Below are positions 52,773 through 62,216 of a stretch of 64,000 nt of DNA, piece after piece. The position numbers were made by a program, and so were the translations under genes. A model generated the notes under the pieces. That model did no database searches and was not told the origin of the DNA. It saw only the letters and a program-made list of their open reading frames with translations. Numbering within the stretch: position 1 is the stretch's first letter; each line of letters begins with the position of its first letter. The stretch comes from Phycisphaerales bacterium. Its GTDB lineage: Bacteria > Planctomycetota > Phycisphaerae > Phycisphaerales > UBA1924. The stretch covers positions 38,912-102,911 of the forward strand of contig JADLFE010000045.1 of assembly GCA_020845755.1 (NCBI GenBank). The letters run 5' to 3'.

Positions 52773-54485
52773 TTGAGTACAATTACCACTGAAATGGCGA
52801 TTGCGACACTCCTACTTGAACGCGGGCTGGTAACGCGCGAGCAACTCGATCAGGCCCAGGCCGAACACGGCGCGACGGGGGAACACCTCGACCGCGTTCT
52901 GGTGCGGATGGGTCTGGTGACGCGCGATCAGGTGCTCGCGGCACTGGGCGAGCAGTTTCACATGCCGGTGGTCGATCTCTCGACGATCACGCTCGATCCG
53001 GCGGTGCTGGCGTCGCTCCCCTCGAAACTGGTGTACCGCCAGCATTGCCTGCCGATCTCGCGCGATCAGGGCGTGATCACGGTCGCGACCAGCGATCCCT
53101 ATGACCTTTCGGTGCTCGACGAACTTCGCCTGCTGACGGGCTGTTCGATCGAGGTCGTGCTGGCCGATCCGGACGAACTGCACAAGGTGATTCGCCAGCA
53201 CTACGGTGTCGGCGGAGACACCCTGGACGAACTCTCGATCGGCGCGGGTGCGACCTCGCTGGAGTCTGCCCCTGCCGACGAGGTCGAGCAGGCCCAGGAA
53301 GCGTCGGTCATCAAACTGGTGAACGACATCCTGGCGGAGGCGATCAGCCAGCGGGCAACAGACGTTCACATCGAACCCTACGAGCACGAACTTCTGGTGC
53401 GCTATCGCATCGACGGCGTGCTGGAGCGGGCGAACGTGCCGGCCACGATCAATCGGTTTGCCAGCGCGGTGATCAGCCGCCTGAAGATCATGGCGAACCT
53501 GAACATCGCCGAGAAACGCAAGCCCCAGGACGGGCGAATCACGTTCAAGCACCGGTTCACGGGTCGGCCGCCGGAGGAGTTTGACCTTCGCGTAAGCGTG
53601 ATCCCGATGCTGTTTGGAGAGGGCGTGGTTCTGCGCGTGCTGTCGAAGACGGCGGCGCTGATGTCGCTGGACCAGCTCGGCATGCCGCTGGACGTGCTGA
53701 CGCGATGGGACCGGCTGATCAACAGGCCGCACGGGATTCTACTGGTGACAGGGCCGACGGGCTCCGGAAAGTCGACGACGCTGTACGCGTCGCTGAACCG
53801 GATCATTTCGGACGAGATCAAGGCGATCACGGTCGAGGACCCGGTCGAGTACCACGTGCCGGGCGTGAACCAGATCCAGGTGAATCACAAGGTCGGGCTG
53901 GACTTTTCCGCCGGGCTGCGGGCGATCCTGCGTCACGATCCTGACGTTGTGATGATCGGCGAAATCCGCGACAAGGAGACGGCCGAGGTCGCGGTGCAGG
54001 CTTCGCTGACGGGGCACCTGGTCTTCTCGACACTCCACACCAACGACGCGTGCGGCTCGACGACACGGCTCTTGGACATGGGCGTGGAACCGTTCCTCGT
54101 TTCCAGTTCCCTCGAAGGTGTGATGGCGCAGCGCCTCGTCCGCCGGGTGTGCGCGTCGTGCGCGACACCGTACACGCCCGAACATTCGGAGATCGATGGG
54201 ATCGCTGAACTCGAAGCCTCGTTGGGCGTCGGGCAGACGCTGGTGCGGGGAACCGGATGCCGCGAGTGCCGGAACACGGGCTACCGCGGGCGGATCGGAA
54301 TTTATGAACTCCTGTGCGTTTCGGATGACCTGCGCGAGATGATCACGCACCGCCAGAGCGCGCCCGCCATCGCCGCATCGGCACGGAAGACCGACGACCT
54401 CTTCGCGCTGCGGGCCGACGCGATCGCGAAGGTTCGCGCCGGCGTGACGACGCTCGGCGAAATGCTCCGGGCGCTGACGGCCTAG
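52773..54485 (+). CDS. Orphan third PilB/GspE-type assembly ATPase
   Basis: A 570-residue ATPase with the same parts as the cluster ATPases: N-domain ATLLLERGLVTREQLDQAQA, Walker A GPTGSGKSTTLYASL near 326, Walker B RHDPDVVMIGEIRDKETAEV, GHLVFSTLHTNDACGSTTRL, and a tetracysteine zinc site (CASCATPY, CRECRNTGYRGR). It lies 25 kb from the main cluster, with no adjacent pilC or pilin. It may serve a type II secretion system while the cluster serves type IV pili, or the reverse. TTG 52773 has GGGGAG upstream; ATG 52794 is an alternative start. Confidence 0.86.
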   Translation: MSTITTEMAIATLLLERGLVTREQLDQAQAEHGATGEHLDRVLVRMGLVTRDQVLAALGEQFHMPVVDLSTITLDPAVLASLPSKLVYRQHCLPISRDQGVITVATSDPYDLSVLDELRLLTGCSIEVVLADPDELHKVIRQHYGVGGDTLDELSIGAGATSLESAPADEVEQAQEASVIKLVNDILAEAISQRATDVHIEPYEHELLVRYRIDGVLERANVPATINRFASAVISRLKIMANLNIAEKRKPQDGRITFKHRFTGRPPEEFDLRVSVIPMLFGEGVVLRVLSKTAALMSLDQLGMPLDVLTRWDRLINRPHGILLVTGPTGSGKSTTLYASLNRIISDEIKAITVEDPVEYHVPGVNQIQVNHKVGLDFSAGLRAILRHDPDVVMIGEIRDKETAEVAVQASLTGHLVFSTLHTNDACGSTTRLLDMGVEPFLVSSSLEGVMAQRLVRRVCASCATPYTPEHSEIDGIAELEASLGVGQTLVRGTGCRECRNTGYRGRIGIYELLCVSDDLREMITHRQSAPAIAASARKTDDLFALRADAIAKVRAGVTTLGEMLRALTA

Positions 54486-54603
54486 GCCCCCGCCCAGATT
54501 GAGCCCGCCCCCCCCATCACCTACCGCATTGTTAGTGTGTACTATACTAGTCCCGACGGAGTAGACTCTCGTCGAGGGGTTGCCCATTCCCGGAGGCGCT
54601 TCC

Positions 54604-56340
54604 ATGCCGACCGAACTGCTTCCTCACGCTATCCCTGCACATCGCCCGCTTTGGTTCCGGCTGGGCGATCTTGTCTTCAAGGTCGCCACGGAAGCGAGCG
54701 AACTTCAGCAGGTTCACGAACTCAATTACCTGACGTTCGTCCGCGAGATCGGGCAGCACGAGGACCTGGGCCGCCCGACCTTGGTCGACAAGTTCCACGA
54801 GCGCAATCTCTACCTCATCGCCACCCGCGCCGGAAGCGTCGTCGCCATGCTCGCCGTCCACGATCGCCCCCCCTTCTCCGTCGCGACGCGACTCGAAGAT
54901 CCAGCATGGATCGAACGGAACTGCCCGCGCCCCGTGGAAGTCCGCCTGCTCGCGGTTCGTCCGACGGAACGCCAGAGCGTCGTGCTCCCCGGCTTGTTGT
55001 GGTTGCTTTATCGGCACGCCGGCACCGCGGGCTACTCGCACATGCTCGCATCGGGTGTGAGGCAGCAACTCGGCATGTATCGCAAACTGGGGTTCGAGGC
55101 GATCGGAGTCGAGCGCCCTTCGGGGCACGCGTACTTCACCCCGCTGGTCATGCCCGTCGAGAGCCTGCCCGAGCCGATGCTGCGGATGGCGGCACGCTTG
55201 GAGCGGCGCGCGGCCTGTGTGCCAACATCCGCTTCGCCGCTACCGAGTAATCCGGACCCACCGCCAACTCAGCCCGAACACATCGTGTCGCTCTTGCCCG
55301 GCCCGCCCGAGTTTTCGCGCGACGTCGTCCTCGCGTTCGCCGAACGCCCCACCTCCCACCGCGAGCCGGAATGCGTCACCCGCTTCGAGCGATGCCGCCG
55401 CGTGCTGGGTGAGATGGCTGGAAACGTGGACGCCGCGATCCTGGTGGGCAGCGGCACGCTCGCCAATGAGTGCGTCGCGGCGACGCTCGCATCCATGCGC
55501 CGCCCTGGCCTCGTGCTCGTCAATGGCGAGTTCGGCGCCAGATTGGCCGAGCAGGCGCGGCGTTGGGGGCTTGAGTTCGAACGGCTCGAGTGGAATTGGG
55601 GCCGACCATGGGACTTGCCGCGTATCGATGCCGCGCTGAAATCGCTCGGCACCGGGTCGTGGATCTGGGGCGTGCATGGCGAGACCAGCACCGGTGTGCT
55701 CAACCCGATCGAAGTACTTGTCGAGCTCGCTCGCGCGCGCGGCCTGCGTGTATGCCTCGACTGCGTCAGCACCCTCGGGAGCGTCCCGCTCAACCTCGAC
55801 GGAGTATTCCTGGCGAGCAGCACCAGCGGCAAGTGCCTGGGATCATTCGCGGGGCTGGCCGTCCTTCTCGGCAACGCGCGTCACGTGCGAGACGCCGTGA
55901 CAGAAAACGTGCCCCTGGCCCTCGACGCGCGGGCCGCGTTCGACTCGCGTGGTCCACGCTTTACCGTGCCTTCATCGTTGATCGGCGCATTGGATGCGGC
56001 GATATCGCGATTCGACACACCGACCAAACGCGCCCGGGAGTACGCGAGGATCCATCGTCTCGGCGCCGCCGTGCGCGCCGGGCTCCGGCGAATGCACGCC
56101 GAGCCAGTCGCGCCGGATGCGTACGCCAGCCCGTCGGTAACGACCTTCGAACCGCCGATCGGCTGCTCGCCCGAGCGGCTCTCGCTTGCATGCCGAGCCT
56201 TCGGCTTTGAGATCAACGTGCGGAGCCCGTACCTGCCCGCGCGTGGCTGGGCGCAGATCGCGACCATGGGCAACGTGCACGAGGGCGACATCGAGCGTCT
56301 CTTCACCGCGCTGGCGGGACGCCACAATCACGACTCATGA
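54604..56340 (+). CDS. Fusion of GNAT-like N-acyltransferase and PhnW-like class V aminotransferase
   Basis: 578 residues. Residues 1-200 resemble the autoinducer-synthase/GNAT acyltransferase fold (VHELNYLTFVREIGQHEDLG, VEVRLLAVRPTERQS, LLWLLYRHAGTAGYSHMLAS). Residues ~225-578 are a fold-type I aminotransferase of class V: SGTLANECVAATLASMRRPG, WGVHGETSTGVLNPIEVL, CLDCVSTLGSVPLNLD, and the PLP lysine in SSTSGKCLGSFAGLAVLL (Lys410). That lysine region is closest to 2-aminoethylphosphonate-pyruvate aminotransferase (PhnW). A linker of proline joins the two. I infer a pathway that makes an amine or amino acid and acylates it. Substrates are unknown. ATG 54604 begins right at the domain. Confidence 0.8.
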   Translation: MPTELLPHAIPAHRPLWFRLGDLVFKVATEASELQQVHELNYLTFVREIGQHEDLGRPTLVDKFHERNLYLIATRAGSVVAMLAVHDRPPFSVATRLEDPAWIERNCPRPVEVRLLAVRPTERQSVVLPGLLWLLYRHAGTAGYSHMLASGVRQQLGMYRKLGFEAIGVERPSGHAYFTPLVMPVESLPEPMLRMAARLERRAACVPTSASPLPSNPDPPPTQPEHIVSLLPGPPEFSRDVVLAFAERPTSHREPECVTRFERCRRVLGEMAGNVDAAILVGSGTLANECVAATLASMRRPGLVLVNGEFGARLAEQARRWGLEFERLEWNWGRPWDLPRIDAALKSLGTGSWIWGVHGETSTGVLNPIEVLVELARARGLRVCLDCVSTLGSVPLNLDGVFLASSTSGKCLGSFAGLAVLLGNARHVRDAVTENVPLALDARAAFDSRGPRFTVPSSLIGALDAAISRFDTPTKRAREYARIHRLGAAVRAGLRRMHAEPVAPDAYASPSVTTFEPPIGCSPERLSLACRAFGFEINVRSPYLPARGWAQIATMGNVHEGDIERLFTALAGRHNHDS

Positions 56341-56364
56341 TGGGAGACTCGGGCGTAATCGCTC

Positions 56365-56682
56365 TTACGCCACTTCACGAAGGCGTCGGTCGAGCCCGAC
56401 CCGATAGCCGTTCCCCATGGGCAGGCAGCGAACAACCATGCCCGATGCGCTGGGGAATCGCGAACCCTCGGAATAGACGGCCACCACGGTCCCGTTGGGA
56501 AGCGGCGAGTCGCTTCGAAGTCCGACGCCCGTGGACGAAATGTCCTGAAGCCTCACGCGAATCAGCGTGGATGCCCCGTCTGGCGTGGTCATGGTGGCCA
56601 TGACCGTGCCGGCCGCGATACGACGCCGGGCGCGCCGACGATCAAACGGGATCGTCTCTCGAATCTCGGAATCGTGAGACAT
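56365..56682 (-). CDS. PilZ-domain protein (c-di-GMP receptor candidate)
   Basis: A 105-residue single PilZ domain. The c-di-GMP signature RxxxR appears as RRRARRRIA near residue 16-24, and D/NxSxxG appears as QDISSTGVGLRS near 47. It likely binds cyclic di-GMP and could couple it to pilus or secretion function. Its stop codon is inside a GGCGTAA/TTACGCC hairpin (56352-56371) between convergent genes. No partner gene is adjacent. Confidence 0.82.
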   Translation of the reverse strand: MSHDSEIRETIPFDRRRARRRIAAGTVMATMTTPDGASTLIRVRLQDISSTGVGLRSDSPLPNGTVVAVYSEGSRFPSASGMVVRCLPMGNGYRVGLDRRLREVA

Positions 56683-56946
56683 GGTCGTCTAGCCTCGTGT
56701 GAACCGGGAAAGCGGCCGGGGCGTCCTTGCCCCACCCACCTTCCCATGATGATTCCCCACTCGGCTATCGGCGCTCACCGCACACGACTTGACCGGGACT
56801 TTGGTGGTCAACACCGCCGCCAAATGAACTCGGGCACCAGATAACCAGAACGGACGACAAACTCCGCGGCCTCGATGCTCCTGCATCCTGCGCGCGGGCC
56901 GCCTGGCCTCCGTCTTCACATTGTCCCGGCACGTATCGCCCAGGTA

Positions 56947-59724
56947 TCAGCACCCGGACTCAAACGCGCTGGCGAATTCGTCATAGTCGAGCGCGTTGAC
57001 GAAGCCATCGCCGTTGAAATCGGCCGCGATTTCACCCGCTTCAAACGCGCTGGCAAACTCGTCGTAGTCCAGCGCGTTGATGAAACCATCGTCGTTGATG
57101 TCGGCGGGGCAAAGATCGACAAACACGTAGTTGTCGGTCACGGACACGTTGCCCGATTCCTCAAACGCAACTCCCGTGACACGATTGATCCCGTGGCTCA
57201 GCCCCGACAGGGTGCGATACCAGGTAAAGCGGTCTTCGCGGTTGGCGATGTTGATGCTGGTGGCGGCGGCGACGGGATCGGAGTTTGCCGGCAGGTTGGC
57301 GATCAGATGGACCTTGGTCGCGGTCCGGTCGCTCGCGTTGGCATAGAAGAGTGCCGATGTTGAGGTGATCTCCTGCGGCGGCACGATCGTCATGGCCGGA
57401 CCGGAGCGATCGACGTAGATGACGGAGCGGAACTCGCGGTAGAGGGCGGCCTCGTTGGCGCTGCGCTTGCGGAAGGCGATGACGGAGATGTAGTGGTACC
57501 CCTCGGAGAGCGCGGACGTGTTGATCGTCTGGGCGTACTGGCCGCTGGTGTTGCCTGTACCTGCGAGGGGCTGGTGGACGGTGACGAACTGTTCGTAGCC
57601 GGGGATGACGACGTTGTCGTCGCCGATGTCGGTGACGCCGTTGCCGTTGTAATCGCGGAAGCCCTGGTCGATGCGGAAGAGGGCGTTGTCGTCGGCGTTG
57701 TTGTTGTTCCCGGCGCCGGGATCGCCGTTGGTCGTGGTGAGTTGGATGCTGAATGTGCCCGCGGAAACAACCGGGATGGCGGCGTTGCGGCGGCGGAAAC
57801 TGCTGATGGCGGCCGAATCCGCGGGGAGTGTTGAGGATGTTGGTGTGATCGTCAGCGTGCCGCTGGGGATGGCTGGGGCATAGACGACATACCCCCGGTT
57901 GTGCTCGGTGGCGGTGGACTTGTTATTGGGGATGCGGATGGTGACACGCTGACCGGCGCCGACGGTAAGGACCTCGCTGATCTGGCCCGAGGGGTCGACA
58001 CTGGCGTCGGCGGCGTTCCCGGTGTACTCGATGAGGCGCGTGCCCACTGGGAAACTCGTCGCGACGTTGCGTTCCTGATACCCCGCGTCGTAGCGGTCGT
58101 TGCAGCCGACGAGGCAGTTGCCGGAGTAGCCCGTGCCTGTGTTGGTGCGGCGTTCGAAGACGATGACGTCATCGAGCGATGGATTGACGGTATCGGAACT
58201 GTTGATGACGTTGAACTCGCCGCGAGCGACCCAGTTGTGGAGTTGCACGAGCGTGGTGATGTAGGGGAGCGTGGCGTTTGAGGCGGGATCGACGCCAAGT
58301 GCGATGTTGATCCCCTGTCGCGGCCAGAATCCGGAGGATCGCGTGATACCGCGCGCGTTGTGGTACAGATTGGCGGTGCCGGTGCGCATGAGGACGTAGG
58401 CGTTGGCGAAGATGCCCTGCTGGCGGAGCGTGGGGTCGGGGGGCGCGGAGGATCCGTTGCCGGTGGTGCCGTTGTCGTGGGAATAGGTGTGGTTGACGCC
58501 GAGCGTGCCGTCGTTGAAGCCGTCGGCGTTGTCGAGGTGGTTGTTCAGTGGCGTAAGCCAGGAGCCGAAGCCGTTCTGGCCCACGAGATCGCGCAGCGAG
58601 CCCGAGCCGTTGATATCGAGGGCGTCGCGGTTGCCGAACGAATCACCGGCACGCCAGGATTGGTTGCTGTTGTTGTTCGGCTTGCGGATAAAGTTGTCGT
58701 AGGTGAAGGCGTTGGAATCGACGTTTTCGCCAAACGTGTAGGGCGTGACGCGGGCGCCGGAGGGTTTGACGCGTCGCATGGAAAGAGTGGAGTCGATGTA
58801 GGTGTCCCAAAACCAACTTGGGATGTGCTTCATGGCGTCGAATCGGAAACCGTCGACGTGATGCTCGTCCATGAGCCATTGAATCCAGCGCATGAGGAGG
58901 CCGGTGGTGTTGTCGGTGACGGCATCGCCGTTCATCGGCGTAGAGGTGTTGAAGGGATAGAACGAGAAGTTGTTTGCACCGGGGTTGCGATAGGTACCGG
59001 GGTTGTTCACGGCCATCGGCGTGAGGGACTGATCGGGATAGAAGCGGGCGTTGCCGGCGTCGGGTTTGTTGTAGTTCGAGCCGGCGGGGATGTTGAGCGG
59101 GTTGCCGCTGGCAACAGGCTGGCGGATGAACTGGTTGTTGGATTCCTGGGCGATATCGATGAGCGCGACCAGGTCACCCTTGTAAAGGTCGTAGCGAGCG
59201 CCGCTCGGGTTTTCGGATTGGTAATAGCCGCCGGAAGTGCCGGCGTGGAAATCGCCCCAGTTGTCGGTGGGCTGCTTATTGACGGGCGGATCAGCGGGCG
59301 CCATCCAGAAGCCGGGATAGCCGCCCTGGGATTGGAACGTGGCGCTGGTCTGGCGAGACGAGCAGTGGTTGAGGATCGCGTCGATGTAGATGAGCCCGTT
59401 GGCCTGGTGGAGTTCTGTCACGACGGCGCGGAAGTAGTTTTCCGTGCCGTAGGCGGTTTGTGAGGACGGCTTTCCGAGGTCGAAGCGGTCGAAGACGTCG
59501 TAGCCCGCGGAGTTGCTGGCGGACGCCTTGGAGGGGGGCGGGAGCCAGACCGCGCCGTAGCCGGCGAGGAAGAAATCGGGCGTGCGCCGCTCGATGTCGG
59601 TCCACTTGGCCTCGAACCACTGGAGAATGACGGGATTGTCGTTGCCGCCCAGCGAGGGCGCGGCAGCGCCGGCGAGGGCGGCGAGCATGGAGGCGGTGAC
59701 AACCAGCGGGCGGCGGGCGCGCAT
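56947..59724 (-). CDS. Secreted GH13 alpha-amylase with C-terminal dockerin repeats
   Basis: A 925-residue protein with a signal peptide (LVVTASMLAALAGAAAPSLG). The GH13 barrel begins NPVILQWFEAKWTDIERRTP; the nucleophile Asp sits in VDGFRFDAMKHIPSWF (about residue 294), and a YIDAILNHCS segment marks region I. Long beta domains follow. The last ~60 residues are a duplicated type I dockerin/EF-hand (CPADINDDGFINALDYDEF and DFNGDGFVNALDYDEF). Dockerins normally bind cohesins; in planctomycetes such tails are frequent on exported proteins without a known cohesin partner. It likely degrades alpha-glucans. ATG 59724 has GGAG nine bases upstream. Confidence 0.87.
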   Translation of the reverse strand: MRARRPLVVTASMLAALAGAAAPSLGGNDNPVILQWFEAKWTDIERRTPDFFLAGYGAVWLPPPSKASASNSAGYDVFDRFDLGKPSSQTAYGTENYFRAVVTELHQANGLIYIDAILNHCSSRQTSATFQSQGGYPGFWMAPADPPVNKQPTDNWGDFHAGTSGGYYQSENPSGARYDLYKGDLVALIDIAQESNNQFIRQPVASGNPLNIPAGSNYNKPDAGNARFYPDQSLTPMAVNNPGTYRNPGANNFSFYPFNTSTPMNGDAVTDNTTGLLMRWIQWLMDEHHVDGFRFDAMKHIPSWFWDTYIDSTLSMRRVKPSGARVTPYTFGENVDSNAFTYDNFIRKPNNNSNQSWRAGDSFGNRDALDINGSGSLRDLVGQNGFGSWLTPLNNHLDNADGFNDGTLGVNHTYSHDNGTTGNGSSAPPDPTLRQQGIFANAYVLMRTGTANLYHNARGITRSSGFWPRQGINIALGVDPASNATLPYITTLVQLHNWVARGEFNVINSSDTVNPSLDDVIVFERRTNTGTGYSGNCLVGCNDRYDAGYQERNVATSFPVGTRLIEYTGNAADASVDPSGQISEVLTVGAGQRVTIRIPNNKSTATEHNRGYVVYAPAIPSGTLTITPTSSTLPADSAAISSFRRRNAAIPVVSAGTFSIQLTTTNGDPGAGNNNNADDNALFRIDQGFRDYNGNGVTDIGDDNVVIPGYEQFVTVHQPLAGTGNTSGQYAQTINTSALSEGYHYISVIAFRKRSANEAALYREFRSVIYVDRSGPAMTIVPPQEITSTSALFYANASDRTATKVHLIANLPANSDPVAAATSINIANREDRFTWYRTLSGLSHGINRVTGVAFEESGNVSVTDNYVFVDLCPADINDDGFINALDYDEFASAFEAGEIAADFNGDGFVNALDYDEFASAFESGC

Positions 59725-59891
59725 CAGGCGGCTCCTGTTTGCGGGGAAATGGTCTAGAAATGAAGGGTATCACGCCGAAGGTGCGGGGAGAAGAGAATTC
59801 GCAAGCCGGACAGGATCGTTGATATTCGGACGGGTGAAGATGGGGTGTATATGCTCCGCGCTCAGGTACTCACCTTCTCAGGAGCCGATCC

Positions 59892-62183
59892 ATGCGACTG
59901 ATCGAAATGCGGGCAGACAACTCGACCACACGGGCGCGGGCTGGCGCGATGATGATGGCGTGCGGGCTGGCGCTGGGTGCTTCAGTCGCGGTCATCGGCG
60001 GCTGCGCCTCGGGCCCGACTGGTACGGAGTTCGGCGATGGTCGGTACGTCGAGCAACTGAGCAACGCCAAGGATGTCGTGTGCTACTACGCCAGCAAGAG
60101 CGCGGCGAGCGAGGCACTCCCCTCCATGGCGCTTCAGAGACCGAGAACCGCGCGGGGCGGAACGCCGGGGAAGGCGACGTCGCCGCTGTTCTCGGTCGAG
60201 AACGGAAGGCAAACCGCGAAGGTCCGCGTGGACGCGGGGACGAGCCTGTACGGCACGGGCGAGGTCGGCGGACCGCTGCTTCGGAACGGGCGGCGCGTCG
60301 AGTGCTGGAATACCGACGCATACGGGTACGGAAGCGATTCGCCCTCGCTGTACAAGTCGCACCCGTGGGTGCTGGGTGTTCGCGCGGACGGCACGGCGTT
60401 TGGCGTGCTTGCGGACACGACGTATCGGTGTGAGATCGACCTGACGAGCGTCAATGACAACGGCGGGGAGATCGTGTTCCGCGCGGTCGGGCCATCCTTC
60501 CCGGTGATCGTGATCGAGAGGAACTCCCCGCAGGATGTGGTCAAGACGCTGGGCGAACTCACGGGGCGGATCGAGATGCCGCCGAAGTGGGCGATCGGGT
60601 ATCACCAGTGCCGGTACTCGTATGAGCCGGACACACGGGTGATGGAGATCGCGAGCGGATTCCGATCACGCGACATCCCGTGCGATGTGATCTGGCACGA
60701 CATCGATTACATGAACAAGTACATGTGCTTCACGTTCGATCCTGTGAAGTTCAGCAACCCGACACGGCACAACGCCGACCTGCACAAACTCGGCTTCCAC
60801 ACCGTCTGGATGATCGACCCGGGCATCGGGGCCGAGAAGGCCAAGCACCCCGCGGGCGGATACTCGGTGTATGAGAGCGGGACGGCGATCGACGCGTGGG
60901 TGAAGCGAGCGGACGGCACAACGTATCAAGGCGAGGTGTGGCCGGGCTGGTGCGTGTTCCCGGATTACACGCGGGAGCAGACTCGCACCTGGTGGGCCGG
61001 GCTCTACAAGGACTTCATGGCGACGGGCATCGACGGCGTGTGGAACGACATGAACGAACCGGCCGTGTTCAACGTGCCGACCAAGACGATGCCGGAGGAC
61101 AATGCGCATCGCGCGGACGCGGAACTGGGCGGGCCGGGCTCGCACGCACAATTCCACAATGTCTACGGCATGCTGATGGTGAAGGCGACGCGCGATGGGA
61201 TCATGGCGACAAACCCGGACAAGCGGCCGTTCGTGCTCTCGCGAGCCGGCTATATCGGGAGCCATCGATACGCCGCCTCGTGGACGGGTGACAACAAGGC
61301 CGATTGGGAACACCTGGCGGATTCGGTCCCCATGGCGCTGAACCTCAGCCTGTCGGGGCAGCCCTTCGTCGGACCGGACATCGGCGGGTTTGATGGGAAC
61401 GGCCCGAAGGGCGAAGAGGGCAAACTCTTCGGTCGCTGGATGGGATTCGGCGCGCTCCTGCCGTTCTCTCGCGGGCACACCGCCAAGGGAAACATCGACA
61501 AAGAACCTTGGGCATTCGGCCCGCAGGTCGAGGAGACATGCCGCCAGGCGATTTCGATGCGGTATCGCCTGCTCCCCTATTACTACACGCTGTTCCACGA
61601 GGCGGCGACGACGGGATTGCCCGTGGCCCGACCGCTCTTCTTCGCTGACCCCTTGGATCGCTCGCTGCGCGCGGAGGATGATTCGTTCCTGATCGGCGAT
61701 GCGCTGCTGGTCGGCACGCAGCCGACCCGCGAGGGCGGGCATGCAATCAAGATGCCCAAGGGCGAGTGGGCTCCGATGAACGAGGCGTTGGGCGCCAAGG
61801 ACGCGGAGGTGGCGCGGGTGTTCCTGAAGGAAGGAAGCATCCTGCCGACCGGACCGGCGGTCGAGTTTGCGGATGAGAAGCCGCTCGATCCGCTGACGCT
61901 GTACGTCGTGCTGGACAAGGACGGCAAGGCGAGCGGAACACTGTACGAAGACGCCGGCGAGGGCTGGGGATTCAAGAAGGGTGAGTACCTGCTCACCACG
62001 TACACCGCGAGTTCGAGCGGCAAGGATGCGACGATCCGCGTGAAGTCGAGCGAAGGGGCTTTGAAACGCCCGAGTCGGAACGTCAACGTGGTCGTGATGA
62101 TGAAGAAAGAAGGCCAGTGGGTCTCGTACGCCGGGAGCGGGAAAGACGGCACTGACGTCAAGGTCACGCTGTGGAAATGGTGA
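59892..62183 (+). CDS. Lipoprotein GH31 alpha-glucosidase-family glycoside hydrolase
   Basis: 763 residues. An N-terminal lipobox VIGGCASG (Cys38) predicts membrane attachment. The beta-sandwich N-domain (LYGTGEVGGPLLRNGRRVE) precedes the GH31 barrel: WAIGYHQCRYSYEPDTRVME, DVIWHDIDYMNKY, and the nucleophile motif WNDMNEP at 384-390, then WTGDNKADWEHL and GPDIGGFDGNGP. C-terminal beta domains complete it. It would release alpha-linked glucose or xylose. The neighbouring GH13 amylase gene is divergent, so the pair could process starch-like glucans in sequence. ATG 59892 has AGGAG nine bases upstream. Confidence 0.88.
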   Translation: MRLIEMRADNSTTRARAGAMMMACGLALGASVAVIGGCASGPTGTEFGDGRYVEQLSNAKDVVCYYASKSAASEALPSMALQRPRTARGGTPGKATSPLFSVENGRQTAKVRVDAGTSLYGTGEVGGPLLRNGRRVECWNTDAYGYGSDSPSLYKSHPWVLGVRADGTAFGVLADTTYRCEIDLTSVNDNGGEIVFRAVGPSFPVIVIERNSPQDVVKTLGELTGRIEMPPKWAIGYHQCRYSYEPDTRVMEIASGFRSRDIPCDVIWHDIDYMNKYMCFTFDPVKFSNPTRHNADLHKLGFHTVWMIDPGIGAEKAKHPAGGYSVYESGTAIDAWVKRADGTTYQGEVWPGWCVFPDYTREQTRTWWAGLYKDFMATGIDGVWNDMNEPAVFNVPTKTMPEDNAHRADAELGGPGSHAQFHNVYGMLMVKATRDGIMATNPDKRPFVLSRAGYIGSHRYAASWTGDNKADWEHLADSVPMALNLSLSGQPFVGPDIGGFDGNGPKGEEGKLFGRWMGFGALLPFSRGHTAKGNIDKEPWAFGPQVEETCRQAISMRYRLLPYYYTLFHEAATTGLPVARPLFFADPLDRSLRAEDDSFLIGDALLVGTQPTREGGHAIKMPKGEWAPMNEALGAKDAEVARVFLKEGSILPTGPAVEFADEKPLDPLTLYVVLDKDGKASGTLYEDAGEGWGFKKGEYLLTTYTASSSGKDATIRVKSSEGALKRPSRNVNVVVMMKKEGQWVSYAGSGKDGTDVKVTLWKW

Positions 62184-62216
62184 ACCACCCCAGACCCGCG
62201 CGAAATCCATTGCTTC

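Noticed and set aside
53739..54605. 288-codon minus-strand frame opposite the third PilB/GspE gene
   Set aside because: Antisense of a conserved ATPase; composition Arg/His-rich, no motif.
56789..56811. TTGACC/GGTCAA inverted repeat as an operator upstream of the PilZ gene
   Set aside because: Only six bases per arm, and not near a convincing promoter; too weak to call.
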